Notes under the pieces: model-generated
What the model was told of the DNA's origin: nothing
The model's database searches: none
What the model saw: only the letters and a program-made list of their open reading frames with translations
Made by a program: the position numbers and the translations under genes
Shown: positions 34,236 to 46,499 of the stretch, one piece after another
Layout: each line of letters begins with the position of its first letter
Position numbering within the stretch: the first letter of the stretch is position 1
DNA from: Chalara sp. BL73
Lineage: Eukaryota; Ascomycota; Leotiomycetes; Helotiales
DNA: 64,000 bases
Assembly (NCBI GenBank): GCA_918026815.1
Contig: CAKJVC010000088.1
Coordinates: 806,001 to 870,000 of the forward strand
Reading direction: 5' to 3'

Positions 34236-37084
34236 ATGGCGAGCAAGACGAAGATCAATGGCCTGAATCATACGGCGGGGATTTACTCGGATATGACTGT
34301 CGACGGTCCCGAAATTGGAACATTAGTCGTTATTGTTGACCGTGCAAAGAATCTGCCAAACAGGAAGACAATTGGGAAGCAGGATCCCTATTGCGCGGCC
34401 AGGCTTGGTAAGGAAGCAAAGAAAACGGAGACTGATCGAAGGGGTGGACAAACCCCAAGATGGTGCGTCTTTTGTCGTTGGTTACAATTAACAGTACTGA
34501 CACTTTACACAGGGACCAGGAACTCCGGTTCACGGTTCACGATTCACCAGACTACTATCAACTGAAAGTCTCCGTATTTAATGATGATAAAAAGACGGAC
34601 CTGATCGGAGAAACTTGGGTCAATCTACAAGAAGTTGTAGTTGCAGGAGGCGGCCAAAATGATATATGGCATAGCCTCAACTGCAAAGGCAAGTATGCAG
34701 GGGAGATTAGGATCGAGATAACCTACTATGATAGTAGGCCGAAGCAAGAGAAACCCGAGAGGGCCAAGCAATCTGCCACAAATGGAATCGAGGAAGGCAG
34801 AGATTCCTTGAAGGGACCGAGGCAGCAGCAGAAAGCTCCCGTTAAGAGACGGCCTCTACCATCTGACCCTGTCACTGGCGCACCACCACCGCAGACTGAT
34901 AATAGTCCACCCCATTCATATCAGATCCCAATTGGGGGCCCTGACCATAATCAGACACCACCCCGTGGACACCAGCCTCCCTCAGCAATTCCCGAACATG
35001 TTCACACGCCCACGCGAGGATACCAGTCGCCAAATTATATACCAAACCAATCTCCTCTTCAGAGCGTCGAGTATCATACTCCGCCACCTCGAGCTCCTCA
35101 AAATCAGAACTATGCAGCAAGTCCACGTACAAATGGATATGCATCATCTCCAGATATGTACGGCACTTCGCCTCATCCTCGGGATTTACCCTATGAGCGA
35201 CAGGAAAGATATGATCATAACCCCCGAAGTTTCTATCAACAGGAGCCTGAATACCATGAAGAGGATGATCCTTATAATGACCGAGATCACTATGGGCAGT
35301 ATAGTCCTTATGAGCTACCACATCCAGAAGATTTCGGTTCTCCACCAAGCCCAGATGGGCCTCCTCCACCCCCACCCGTCCACCGAAGCAGGCACAACAG
35401 TCATCAAGCTAGCCCTAGCCTTGCGCTCAAATCTCAGCGCAGCTATAGTTTTCATCCAGATAATGGGTCGGCTAATTCATATGAATCACCGGCTCCTGAT
35501 ATGCACCATCATTCTATGCCACCTCAAGCACAAGCGCAGCCATTCCAACCTTATACCCCTCCAGCGAAGGATGACCAGTTTCGGAGATCTGCTAATGAGA
35601 CTGTATATGAGCAGCAGCCGCTACGATCCAACTCATACGATTCTAGGTACAATGGCAACTATGGTTCAATGCAGCCGACAGTAGAGGATGAACCTCCCAC
35701 TCCCAATGAGTATAGAGGCAGTGGATCCAGGATGTCCCAATATGACGACCGTAGATATGATCAGGTACCATCTCCTGCGCCACTAAACATCAGCGGGCGA
35801 GGGAGTTCTGCATCTGGAAGGTACAGCGCTTCTATTGCTCCATCAACAGCTCCGAGTACCCAGTATTCCAATGGATATAGCTCAGTGAATTCACCCGCAT
35901 CTTTTACGCATCAGACGGTTTCATCCCAGAGTTCTTATAATACACTACCACGACAAGCGCAACTTCCGAGGAAGTATTCAGACGATGGAGATCGAATGGT
36001 AGGGTACGGGACGCCAGACGCTTATGGGCTGCCCCCAGTGCCTCCTACTCTGGTAGCCGGGATGGATCCTAGTATCGCCCAAGAGATATCTGAGAGAATA
36101 TATGCAGAAAAGAGAGCTAGCTCGAGTCAAAGCGGAGGGAACACGCCGAGGAAACATGATTCACAACCCAATCGACCACATCCACTCTCATACTATGAAG
36201 CTGCGCAGCCTTTCGTTCCTGCGGCGTCCACATATGATGAACGACAAAGCCGGATATCAACTGCAACTGTCGCAACAGTCAAACCCCGAGCACTCTCTCC
36301 TTCTCCAGCGCGGAAGTCTGTCAGCCCTCAACCAGAAACTCCAGACACGAGAAGACTATCTGGAGTTCCCTTCGGACCAGATTCTTACAATGTACTTAAT
36401 CAAGTTGCTGGTTCTGCTCCTTCGCCTTCCTTGAGCGCAAGGTATGACACGAAAGATGATCCTGATGCAAAGATCATCACCCACGATGGGCGAGAAGTCG
36501 ATCCTAGTGATCACATTCCAGAATCAAATTATGCACCACTCTTAGAGCCCAAGGGCCCGAAGTACGCATCGCAACAGGCAGATCGAAATTATCGCGCGCC
36601 CCTTTCTACAAGCCAGCAAAATTCTGCCACAGGCCGTACGCAACTCCGACAAGCTCCACGTGCTCAGCATATGGCTAATTCATCGCCTGTATTTACGAGC
36701 GGTAATACACCAGAACACTCTGCACCACAAGCAGGACGCAATCGCCTACAGAAGAAAGCGAATCGCATGTCCGCCCAACCTGCCCCACATTCAAGTCCTC
36801 TAGGTCCTGTGTCATCGTATCAAGATAATAGCTACTCTCCAAGTCCAGGAAATCTACCTAGAGCGAACACGGGAGACTACCAGAACGAGAACTATGCTCC
36901 ACCGAGTTATGGTGGTAGTCCAAGCTATAGGGGCGCCTCTGGGGCGCCTCCAATACCTGCAAAGATCCCTATGGGACCACATGCACCGCCACCTCAACCG
37001 AATAGCCAAGATGCGTGGGCGCTGCTAGAGGAAATGAAAAATATCGATTTAGGAAGCGGAAGGGCTAGACGCAAGCAACACTGA
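34236..37084 (+). CDS. C2-domain ingression protein (Inn1/Fic1-like)
   Basis: Septum-associated adaptor: yeast Inn1 and fission-yeast Fic1 couple the actomyosin ring to primary septum formation. Exons 34236-34462 and 34513-37084, about 932 residues. The N-terminal C2 domain spans the intron: GTLVVIVDRAKNLPNRKTIG, QDPYCAARLG, then after the splice DQELRFTVHDSPDYYQLKV and DLIGETWVNLQEVV (residues about 25-155). The rest is a long Pro/Ser/Tyr/Gln-rich disordered tail with many PxxP motifs (for example PPPPPPVHRSR and PPAPPIPAKIPMGP-like elements near the end) that in the family bind SH3 domains of F-BAR proteins. Far longer than Fic1, but filamentous fungal homologues commonly have extended tails. 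The C-terminal segment WALLEEMKNIDLGSGRARR is probably conserved. Confidence 0.85.
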
Positions 37085-37735
37085 GCGACATATATTGTTT
37101 TTGAGAAACGTTGTATTTTCTGGGCTTCCGTCTGAAAGTCTCAGTGCCTAGTACATTCCGCAGTTCAAATGGAAATATCTGGTATCGGTATTGGATTGGA
37201 GTAATGTTTGAATAATAAGGTGGGTTCATAAGGTATGGCACCGGCGTCAAAGGTGGTTGCAGGCTGGGATAGAGGTCGATATGACCGCTGTACTGAATAG
37301 AATAACAGGCAATAGAAGTTCTTAAACATATTGGATTATTGAACATATGTGCTATCCTACTATGTTCCCAGATTTCTGAGTAAGAGCCTCCAGTAACGTC
37401 ACCTAACGAAGCTGTCGCTCTTGGGCAGATGCGCCTTTGAGTTCTTGATTATAGATAATACATCTTCCTTTGCATGCTTAGAGTAGCTCATGAGTCTATA
37501 GATAACCTCTCATAGTAAACCGCGATGAGACTTTGGTATTGATCTGGGTTCGGAGGAATTCCGTTGGATATTCCTCTCTTCTTGGATCTTAATCTCCACC
37601 TTTTCAATCACTCTTGCCTTGTCTCTTGGCTCTGAATTAGTATCATACCAACCAATGGCGGCCCAGGTATACGGTGAACTTGATCGCTACTTTCAAGCTT
37701 CTGAACAGCTCCATCACAGCTTTGGCCGTCTTCCT

Positions 37736-37750
37736 GAGAGAGAGAGAGAG
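37736..37750. repeat. GA dinucleotide microsatellite
   Basis: Seven tandem GA units plus one G. A simple repeat, probably variable between strains. Confidence 0.85.
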
Positions 37751-39459
37751 GACAGTAAGTCGAATGAAATTCAGTCTTCAGCGACATGGAATAAGTAGCA
37801 GACCTACAAATTGGCGGCCGCGGCTACCTTTTGACCTATTAGATGAGGAGCTTGTGGACGATGGTTAGTACGCACTTTACATTCAGTAGACTTATAGAAA
37901 GGTGATTGCACAGACGGATAACGTCGTGGCCACGCTTTGTTTCCTCCGTCCTTTGGTAGTTCAGCTCACCTCGAACAAAAGGGTGGGGTTGTAACTCTGT
38001 GAGATGCTGGGTGCTTTGTCGAACAATGTGCCCAGAAATCTCTAGCCACTGTATAGTTGTCTATGAGTGCCATCAGACATCAACCTTGATCAATAAAATG
38101 TTTTGGGGCAAATTTTGAATAAATTTCCAGGCGTGCGCCTCCCGTTCGGTCGTAGGATATAGCTGTGTCGTAGTCATCCCATTCGTCTTGTCTCAGATCG
38201 AAGACCATCATTGACCAAAGCCAATATAGGAGTTGGCTACAAGCTGTTCCTCATGATTTTCCAGCGCCAGTATGAATTGGACAAAATGGCCATAATCTGT
38301 TCTCTGAAAGTAGTCCCTACATCCAAGCTTCTTCTGCATGGGCCCATCTTTCGGGGACAAATGACAAAAGCTCGTCCTCTCCTCATGCTCTACTCCCTGC
38401 TTGAAAGGTGGCAGCGGGAGGGCTTTCCCCTGTCCGTAATTCTGTGAACGAGAAAGGTCATTTAAACCTGGAGTTTCTGGAGCATTCTGCCACGTAGAGT
38501 AGTAAGCTGCGCACACGTTCGTCCCTTGTCTTGCGGTTTGAATATCAATAACCCTCGGCGAACCGCCAGCGAAGAGGTCATCACATCTATTTTTCACTCA
38601 TACTTCTCCATATTATTAAGCTATACTTAGCTGCACAGGCTCAGTGCACTGCGGGTCAGATGGACTCTCGGTATACGCAACGATTTTCTATTGTGCAAGC
38701 TCATGGTCCAATGATGGTCTGGTGATATTGGTCACCGTAGTGCTGGATTACCACTGGCGCTTGTCGAACCGCGTCCAAAACTCAAGCAGCCTCTTCCTTG
38801 ACCATCCCAACCTCAGTTCGACCGAGCCCCAAGGCCTTGTTAGGGGCGTGGTACTACCTTGATATATACCTACTATCATAGTGTATTGTTGATCTATTTA
38901 TTGATTAATGAATCGGTCACCTGGAGCTAGAGACAATGTCCAAATCATGTGATTGCGATTTACTTTAAGTCACGTATTTTCAGGAAGCAGGTCTTAAAGT
39001 CTTGCATCATTGCTGCTAGATGCTTCCTATAGTTCGGGTTACTTACTAAATCCGCTACTTCTCGTATCCTCCCTGCAATTCTCTAGAGGGCTTGACAGCT
39101 CGTTTCACACATGTTTCTACTCACAAATGTAGAAAGTCGACTTTCGGAAAATCGTGTCATAGATTGATACTAGGATATAATATCTATTCGAAAATTCGTT
39201 CTCTCATTGGCACGTAGGCACCTAGTACCAACAAATTGACGCGGTATCTTCCATGTGGTTGCAAAAATGGTTGCAGGTGCTGGCTCAAACACATCCACGC
39301 CTCCTGTCATCCTGTTGGTGTTTGGGACCGTTCAGTAACCACCAAAGTATTGAAGATCTAGAAATTGTAATATAAAAAATACCCAACCTCTTGATCCAGC
39401 ATTTGAGGAACAACAACCACAGTTCAGCATTTAGATTTTTATCGAATTATTCCACGACC

Positions 39460-39476
39460 TTTTTTTTTTTTTTTTT
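39460..39476. repeat. Poly-T tract upstream of the dynamin gene
   Basis: Seventeen consecutive T on the plus strand, about 60 bp before the dynamin ATG. Could be a pyrimidine-rich promoter element. Confidence 0.8.
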
Positions 39477-39537
39477 GCATAGTACTTTGTTTGCTTGGTA
39501 CTTTAGAATTATAATTTTATCTGCCGATTCATTGACC

Positions 39538-41930
39538 ATGGGTAAAATTTCGCCGCCTGTGCGTGGGATAGTTGGTGGGTTGAAGAATAACGATACTGAA
39601 AAGAAACTTGCATTCATCGATGAGCTTCATGCTCTGGGTGTTTCCAAATATGTGGACCTTCCCCAGGTAAGGCCCGGGAATCTATACCATCATACTGGCT
39701 TGAATGTATATTGAGCTGACCTATCTTGCAGCTAGTAGTAGTGGGTGATCAAAGCTCTGGAAAGAGCTCTGTACTCCAAGCAATTACCAGACTTCCCTTC
39801 CCCGTGAGCGACAAGATGTGTACACGATTTCCGACAGAAGTCAGTCTTCATCGTGACTCGGGACCAACGACAATGACTATTTCAATCAACATCGACAAGT
39901 ATGAGTCCTCGACTATTGATGACGCTCATGTAGAGCGGATGCAGATGTGGAAGCCCGCACCTTTGTCTAATATTGATCTCGAAAGTTCGGAATTTGCGCA
40001 GAACTTTGCAGAGTATCTCCGGGAGGTACGTTGGTCCACCCTGAGAATCCAATTTGATTTTTATTGAAAATATCTAGGGCTCACAAGTTATTCTCGGTCG
40101 CAAAGAAAAAAATCAAGAACTCAGCGGCGCCACACTCTACGTTGACATCCGTGGCCCGGAGCAGAGTAACCTGACGATTGTTGACATACCCGGGCTAGTT
40201 AGTCGTATGAACTCCTCAACTCACTGCTTGTGGCCATAGTTGCGTGCTGACAATCCTACAGCGGGACATGAGGCACATGCGACAGCACGAGCTTTAGTCG
40301 AGAGATATATTGGGAATCCAAAAAGCATTGTTCTGTGAGATACCTTTTAAGATGAAACTTTTGATGTGCTAATGGAAAAATAGAGCCGTGGCACATCCAG
40401 CGGATCCTGGCACTCAGGAAGTATTCCAAATACTGAAGAACTTCCCCAAAAAAGAAGCGAGGGTTATTGGTGTGATAACCAAGTGTGATCGAAAGCAAGA
40501 GGATGCAGATCAATGGGTGAGACAAGGGACTACCATCAGCGGTTCATAGCTAACGGTGGCAGTTATTTGACACAATTAAGAACGAGCGTGACCGTACCAA
40601 TCCACATTTTCTGGATCAAGGATGGTTTGGTCTCCGCAATCGACTTCCAAAAGAAATCAAGGCAAGTAATGATGAACGTGATGAAGCTGAAGCCGCTTTC
40701 TTTCAGCAAGGTGTGTGGAAGACTTTGAATCAACCACACAGGCTAGGCATCCATCACTTGAGAACGGCTCTGGTAAAGATGCATAATATGCACATCACAC
40801 AGAGCATTCCAGAGCTCATCCCTGATATCGTATCGCAATTAAGTATTTGCAAGTCAAGATTGAAAGAGTTAGGTACTCCCAGGGCGACTCGAGCCTCTCA
40901 GCTTCAATGCATAGTCAGTCTTGCTTCGCAGTTTGAAAAGTTGTCAAATTATGCGCTTGATGGATTCTACGACAAATTGCCGGAGGACCCCAAAGTCAAG
41001 ATTAGGAAAATCATGCATGAGGCGTTGGAGGATTTCCATGATGAAATGCTCATTCTCCACGACGAGTTCTTCGAATCGCCGTATGCATTCACGTTTACGA
41101 GCCTGGACAAAAGCTCCTGGGAGAGGACTTTCCTGCAGCACAGCATGTACAACGAAATAAAAGAGGTCATCCAGGACAACCGCGGAAAGGAATCTCCGGG
41201 TGAATTCAACCCATGTGTCATGGGCATACTCTGGGGCCGACGAACTGCCGCTTGGGCAGGGCATGCAAAAAATGTTATCGATGAGCTTTTGGATGCCATC
41301 GGCCAAGCCGTCGCCATACTGTTCAAGGAAATATGCCCTGACGAGGAGTTGCGCGAGAACATTCAGCCATGGATATTGGAGAACCTCAACCGTGTGTCAG
41401 ACGACGCCCAGTCAGAGCTGGAGACACTCGTGTCCGACGAGCGCAATGGGCTCGTGCTGACCTTGAACGGACACCGAACCAACAAGATCCGAGAGCTCGA
41501 CGCCGCGCGATTGAGCGACATGAAGGCCCAGCTCCTGGGGTTCTACCCCCCGAACATGGCCGGCTCGCCCGAGCAGAAACGGATCATCGACCAGCTTGTC
41601 AAGCAGTGGCTGGGCGAAAGAGAGGACATATGCACCATCTTCAGCACCTACGATCGGCTGTCCTCGTACTACGGCATCGCCATGAACCGCTTCATCGACA
41701 ACGTCGCACACCAGGTGGTCGAGAGGCACCTGGTGGGTCCGAGGAGCCCCCTAAGGATATTCGAGCCCGGAGAGGTCGTGAGGAGGCTTCAGGAGGACGA
41801 GGTGCTTCTGCAGAAGCTCGCCGGCGAAAACGAAAGCAAGGTTGCCGAAAGGAAGAGGCTAATTGCGGAGATGGAGAGTCTCGAAGCGGCGTTGAAAACA
41901 GCGAGAACCTACGGGCTTCACCCTCGATGA
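39538..41930 (+). CDS. Dynamin-family GTPase (Mx/Vps1-like)
   Basis: Large GTPase that self-assembles on membranes. Six exons (39538-39666, 39732-40025, 40078-40204, 40262-40334, 40384-40516, 40563-41930), about 707 residues. The GTPase domain has G1 GDQSSGKSS (residues 48-56), G3 DIPG (177-180) and G4 TKCD (240-243). A stalk follows, and the GTPase effector region is near the C-terminus (YYGIAMNRFIDNVAHQVVERHLVG). No pleckstrin or proline-rich domain, so it belongs to the Mx-like fungal group rather than classical dynamin; function unknown, often lineage-variable. The introns all join in phase. The 3' third (from about 41300) is clearly richer in G+C at third positions than the 5' exons. Confidence 0.88.
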
Positions 41931-42498
41931 TGCTCCAAGCCAGGCGCTGAGAAGGTTGTTGGCGTGCGCTAATGGATGATTGGGGATTTTGCTGCTTGTT
42001 GCTTTAGCGTCGCTCATCGAGCGCCCACCTGTCGGATCACTTTTAGATTTTCATTTGGTGTTGATGTGCAAAGTCCAGAAATCGTACATAGCCCTTAGAT
42101 ATCACAATAATACGCACACTGGTGAGCCAGGACCAGTCTGTTAAGACCTTGCCGTGGCGGCCGAAGATCCAACGCACCGCTGGGATAGGGTTCGCCTTAC
42201 CTTAACAACTCGCGGAAGAGCAGACTAAATGGTTGATCAACAGACTAGCAGATAAGGGCAGAAGATACAACAATTAGTAAGCTGAAACACTGGATCATAC
42301 ATGTATGTCAAGCCTGTGGAGCAATCATAGTCTTGAGGTCTTTAGATTCTCGTAGTCTATTCTATGCTCGTCTCCTGTATAAGTAGTCAGATCTATCTAC
42401 CTCTAGGTCTATTTCTTTGCTCTAAACAGTCTAATCGACTAATTCTTACTCTACCTTTACAGCTCTTCTATATCTCTTTTTTATGCATCTATACAAAT
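41931..42498. other. Intergenic region between convergent dynamin and PCS60 genes
   Basis: Non-coding. A possible LTR remnant occupies 42139-42461. The distal part is pyrimidine-rich on the plus strand. Confidence 0.55.
42139..42461 (+). mobile_element. Possible solo LTR remnant
   Basis: A 323-bp stretch that begins TGTTAAG and ends CTTTACA (imperfect inverted TG...CA termini), with a TATA-like GTATAAGTAG about 80 bp before its end followed by a CT/TA-rich tail, as in fungal LTRs. No target duplication was found and no second copy is in the window, so this is tentative. Strand is arbitrary. Confidence 0.3.
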
Positions 42499-44098
42499 CT
42501 ATAGTTTTGCTTTGGGCTTGGCCTGCTTCTGCATCTCGTCTGCGACTATTCGGCGCTGAATCTTGCCAGTGGCCGTCTTCGGCATGTTGTCTGTGAAGAA
42601 TACCTCTTTACGTTAGCTCCGAGATCCAGATATCGGGAATCTGCAAACATACCTCCTTTGGCACCTTGAACTTGGCAAGCTTCTCCGCAACCCATTTCTT
42701 CAGCTCCGCCGCGTCTAACTTCTGTCCAGGTTTCAAGACAATGGCAACCGCAACCTCTTGTCCATACATCTCATCTGGTATCGCGAAGCTAACCGCCTCG
42801 CTCACAGCCGGATGTCTCGCCAGCACATTATCAAGCTCAATCGGACTAATCTTCTCTCCTCCCTTATTAATCAGCTCCTTGATCCTTCCAGTGATAATCA
42901 CATATCCATCCTTATCCTTCTTGCCCTGATCACCGGTTCTGAAGAATCCGCCTTTCGTGAAAGAAGACGCATTTGCGGAAGGATTATTGAGATAGCCTTT
43001 AGTGACGTTCTCGCCGCGGATGCAGATTTCTGCTTCTTCCCCTTGTGGCACCTCATTGCCTTCTCCGTCTAGAATCTTGACCTCTACGCCTTGCCCGACG
43101 CCTACGCTACCTGGTTGCCGTTTCCCGTTCTTGGGAAGCGGGTTTGATGTCATCTGGTGCGCTGCTTCTGTCATTGCGTATGCCTCGAGCACGGGGGCAC
43201 CATATGTCTTTTCGAGGAGGTGGAATGTGGTGGGCGATAACGGTGAGGAGCAAGACCTTATGAACCTGATGTTGGGCTTGGGCGAGGGAGGGGGGTTCTT
43301 GAGGAGGATTTGGTGGACCGTAGGGACGGCCGTGTACCAATTGGCCTTATGTGTGATAAAATCCTGCCAGAACTCTGAAGCAGAGAACTTCAATGGCACG
43401 ATAACCGAGCCACCCGAGAACAACGGTGCGAGGAAGCCGGCCAGAAGGCCGTGGACGTGAAAGAGTGGCATAACCAGCAATGTGCGGTCCGCTGGCGTCA
43501 ACTCATATGTGGCTTGAATGTTCTTCATTGTGCGCGTAAGGTTCCGATGCGTCAATGGCACAGCTTTTGGTCTTCCCGTAGTACCGCTCGTATGCAAAAC
43601 CAGCGCGACGTCTTCTGGCAGCGCCTGCTCGACCTTTTGATTGCCCTTCCTTTTCAGCTTTCCCTCATCCTTCACATCCAAGACCACCTCGCGCCCATTC
43701 CAATAACATTCCGCAATAGCAGCCTTGTATTTTCGCGCAGCCCGCACCGCAGGGCCATCCTGTGCAAACGAGCCTTTGGGCACTAAAGCTAACGCGGAGC
43801 TCAAGTCGTCAATGTAGAACTCAAATTCTTCCTGCTTGTATGCTGAATTGAGAGGTGCGGCTATCGCTCGTTGCCAGGAGGCCGCAAGGAAAGCTACAAT
43901 GAATTCGTATGTGTTGGGGAGGGCGATTGAGACAGCAGCTTGAGGGGTGATGCCTAGCTTTGCAAGCTTCTTCTGGAAGGAGAAGACTTCTGCGGAAAGC
44001 TCTCTATAAGATACTGTTAGAGCTTGAGGCTTCGTAGGAATGATTATCGCTGTCGAATCAGCACTTTGCGAAAAGGAGTTGGAGAGAGTGGTTGCCAT
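42499..44098 (-). CDS. PCS60: Peroxisomal AMP-dependent ligase (Pcs60/Fat2-like)
   Basis: Acyl-CoA synthetase family enzyme; yeast Pcs60 is a peroxisomal oxalyl-CoA synthetase. Exons 44098-42653 and 42603-42499, about 516 residues. The AMP-binding motif is LHTSGTTGRPKAVP (residues 168-181). Further signatures are YAMTEAAHQM, the FFRTGDQGKKDKDGYV adenylate block and GRIKELINKGGEKISPIE. Exon 2 supplies PKTATGKIQRR (the catalytic A10 lysine) and the C-terminal Ala-Lys-Leu, a PTS1 signal for peroxisome import. The intron (42604-42652) has a GTATGT donor. Retention would end the protein at a TAA after 14 extra residues, losing both the A10 lysine and PTS1. Ser/Thr/Ala-rich N-terminus without signal peptide. 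Confidence 0.94.
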
Positions 44099-44833
44099 TG
44101 TTCGAAGATAAGGACTTTCACAGAGATAAAAAGAATGTATTAAGAGATAAGGACAGTTATAACAATTGATCCGATCTACGGCAATTGATATGTTCTATAG
44201 TCTATGACAAAAGTAACAAAAAGAAAGCTAGGAGATTTTTTTTGTTTGTTTGTTTGAGGTTGCCGACTTATCGCCGAGCACGTCATGAAGCTATAGCCAT
44301 GTCTTGGCGTAGGAGAGCTCTGCGGTGAACAGTTGTAGTTACCTTGTAAATTCTGTGGTTGTTTTCGTAGCCCTTGAAGCTTAATTCCACGCATGTGAGC
44401 ACTTGTTTCCCCGCATCCGTAGAATGTGTGGCTGATTTATACATGTGATAAATGAGTCCATATCAAACACTCCTACGCATTTGAGAAGATATTAACCACA
44501 ATTCTTATCGAGCTCTCTTTTCCAAAGTCTGCAGTTACTTCTCTGCTGTAGAGTATAAGCTTTCAAACATCAAGAGCCGTACTGGAATATTGTACAGAAA
44601 TATATATGATAAATACGAGAGAAATGTTTGACATTAGATGCATCGCTTCATCATTTTTTATATATAGCCCAGGCAATGCAGTTGCAGGCAAGCATTTGTG
44701 TCATTTGTGTCTTGGCTAGCATGTTGACGACTCTACTTCACATGTTAAGTGATATTGTGATTCATGAAGAATTCTGCTTGGCAGGCGAAGTTTTGTTCTT
44801 GTATCAATAGCAGGTATCGTACAGTTAGCCTCC
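44099..44833. other. Intergenic region
   Basis: AT-rich upstream flank of PCS60; nothing recognised. Confidence 0.55.
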
Positions 44834-46499
44834 TCATTCCCACAGTCTTGACTTGCTTTCTAATCTTACCTTTTTTGGCAGACGTATCATACCCTTCTTC
44901 TCTGCCTCCTCCCCATCAGCCATGTAGAAACTAAGAGCCTGCACCTGCTCAATCTCAGCACCCTTGGCTGCCTCACTAATCGGAATATTACGGCAACTAC
45001 TTGTCACCTGCGTCCAGCCACTGCTCTTGAATGAGTCCTGGCTCCCGAATCTCAAAACTATCCATCACATCTGCTTTATTGCACGAGTTAAAACGCCGAA
45101 TCTAGGCAAGAACCTACTCTCTATCCATCAGCTATCGTGACCCTTGCCATCAAATTCGTCAATCATGCTCGTGCGCTGAACCGTGCTGGTTTCAAAGTGC
45201 CGTTCTCCGACCTGTTCTCGAGCCAATATTACCGTCACATTAGCTCTCAAGCAGTTCGGAGGCATCGAGGCTGTCATCAGACCAAGCTAGCAGAACAACT
45301 AGGCTCCGGAGCGGTCCGCTCGCTCCAAGAAGAAGATAATTTCAAATCAAAAATATACCTACGGCTCCAAGACCTTCTTCGTCCCCTAAGTCCCGGTATT
45401 GGAGCTCATGCTCCCATAATTATACCTCTCCTCTATCTTAACGCCTGCCTTCCCCTGCGCGAACAAGGGGGCCTCAACAGCTGGCGATACCTCCACCGAA
45501 ATCAAAGTATCCAATGCACTAGACGATTGCTGCGTCATGGTATTGTTGGACTCGACCTCCTTCGAATTTTCAAAAGAGGAAAGTTTTATCAGCTTCGCCG
45601 CTAGATTCAGGGGTATTGGCGTTGATGATTACTTCTGAGAGTTTTACTTCTTCAATGTCCCTTTGAACGAATTATCGCTGGTTCATCCACGTGCCTGCAG
45701 AACTTACTTCCGCTGCTTACCCCAATCTTTCAGACCATCATCGTGTGTGAGTTTAATGACTTTCACTTCACCCACGCTACTGGTTGTACCTCTAGCACCA
45801 AGTAACATCCCGCGATGCGTCCAAACAAGCCCTCCAAGTTGCGATCCTATGTCGCTTACACATCTATGTTCTGTCTATTGAATGCTACTATCAAGGAGCA
45901 GTTAGCAAGCTCCTATTCCCCTAAACAAACATAAATACAACCACCCACTGGCGCCACTAACCTTCAATCTGCATCCGCCCAACAGCACCTCCTTCATAAT
46001 TGCCCTACGCCTGTAGCTTCGTCACCGTTTTTTTCTCCCTCCATTGAATAGCCTGATGTTTATCCCCAGCATTTTCCCCTCTAACCACAAACCTAGTACT
46101 AGAACCTCGATTAGTCTCATTTCCCCTAGTAGCGCCTCATTTACTCTAAGGATTCCTTCAAGACTTATCTACAGTAGCGGATGCAAATCCAAGAGGAGAA
46201 TATTCCTGGAACTTCCCGGAGCAGTGGATTTTATTCTGAGAACTTACCTTCGTCCCATTAGAATGTAAAAATTGCAGACCCTTGACTTATCACTATATAG
46301 CCAGGGCTTCGATGCTGTTGATAACGAGACCCCTTTCACAGGCGGCTTTGCAGAACGGCGCTCCCGGAGTTTCGCCGCCGAATGTAGTCCCTTCGTCGAA
46401 AAATCCGTTGCCACAGTTCCCCGCGAGCACGGGGAGGATCGGTGACAGCAGGGTTGCTCTAGCGAGGACGAGATTGAGAATACAGAGGGATGGTTGCAT
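44834..46499 (-). pseudogene. Decayed secreted jacalin/aerolysin-type pore-forming family gene
   Basis: Remains of a fungal aerolysin-like (ETX/MTX2-type) protein, minus strand. The 5' piece (46499-46293) has an ATG, a hydrophobic signal peptide and a Gly/Cys-rich start resembling a jacalin-like lectin fold; it then hits a stop, while another frame continues. Around 45840-45700 a piece with LGGLVWTHRGMLLGARG is lectin-like. At about 45600-45412 there is an alternating Ser/Thr strand region typical of the membrane-inserting hairpin of aerolysins; it is cut by an in-frame TAG at 45386-45388. Further pieces in other frames lie at about 45290-45140 and 45055-44834. Several stops and frame changes cannot be bridged by plausible introns, so the gene looks dead. 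Family assignment is by pattern and is moderately sure. Confidence 0.55.

Larger units (their letters stand above)
37085..39537. other. Long intergenic region
   Basis: About 2.45 kb between the C2 protein and the dynamin gene. Holds a (GA)n microsatellite at 37736-37750 and a 17-base T run at 39460-39476 just before the dynamin start. The 129-codon minus-strand frame at 38208-38597 has no ATG at its start and no recognisable domain. A 47-codon ATG frame begins at 37655, with a good GTAAGT donor inside, but it could not be joined sensibly to anything. Confidence 0.5.

Noticed and set aside
37655..37798. ATG frame of 47 codons with an internal GTAAGT donor
   Set aside because: No acceptor nearby continues the frame for a useful length; likely chance.
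38208..38597. 129-codon minus frame in the 37-39.5 kb gap
   Set aside because: No ATG start, no motif, and composition like the surrounding non-coding DNA.
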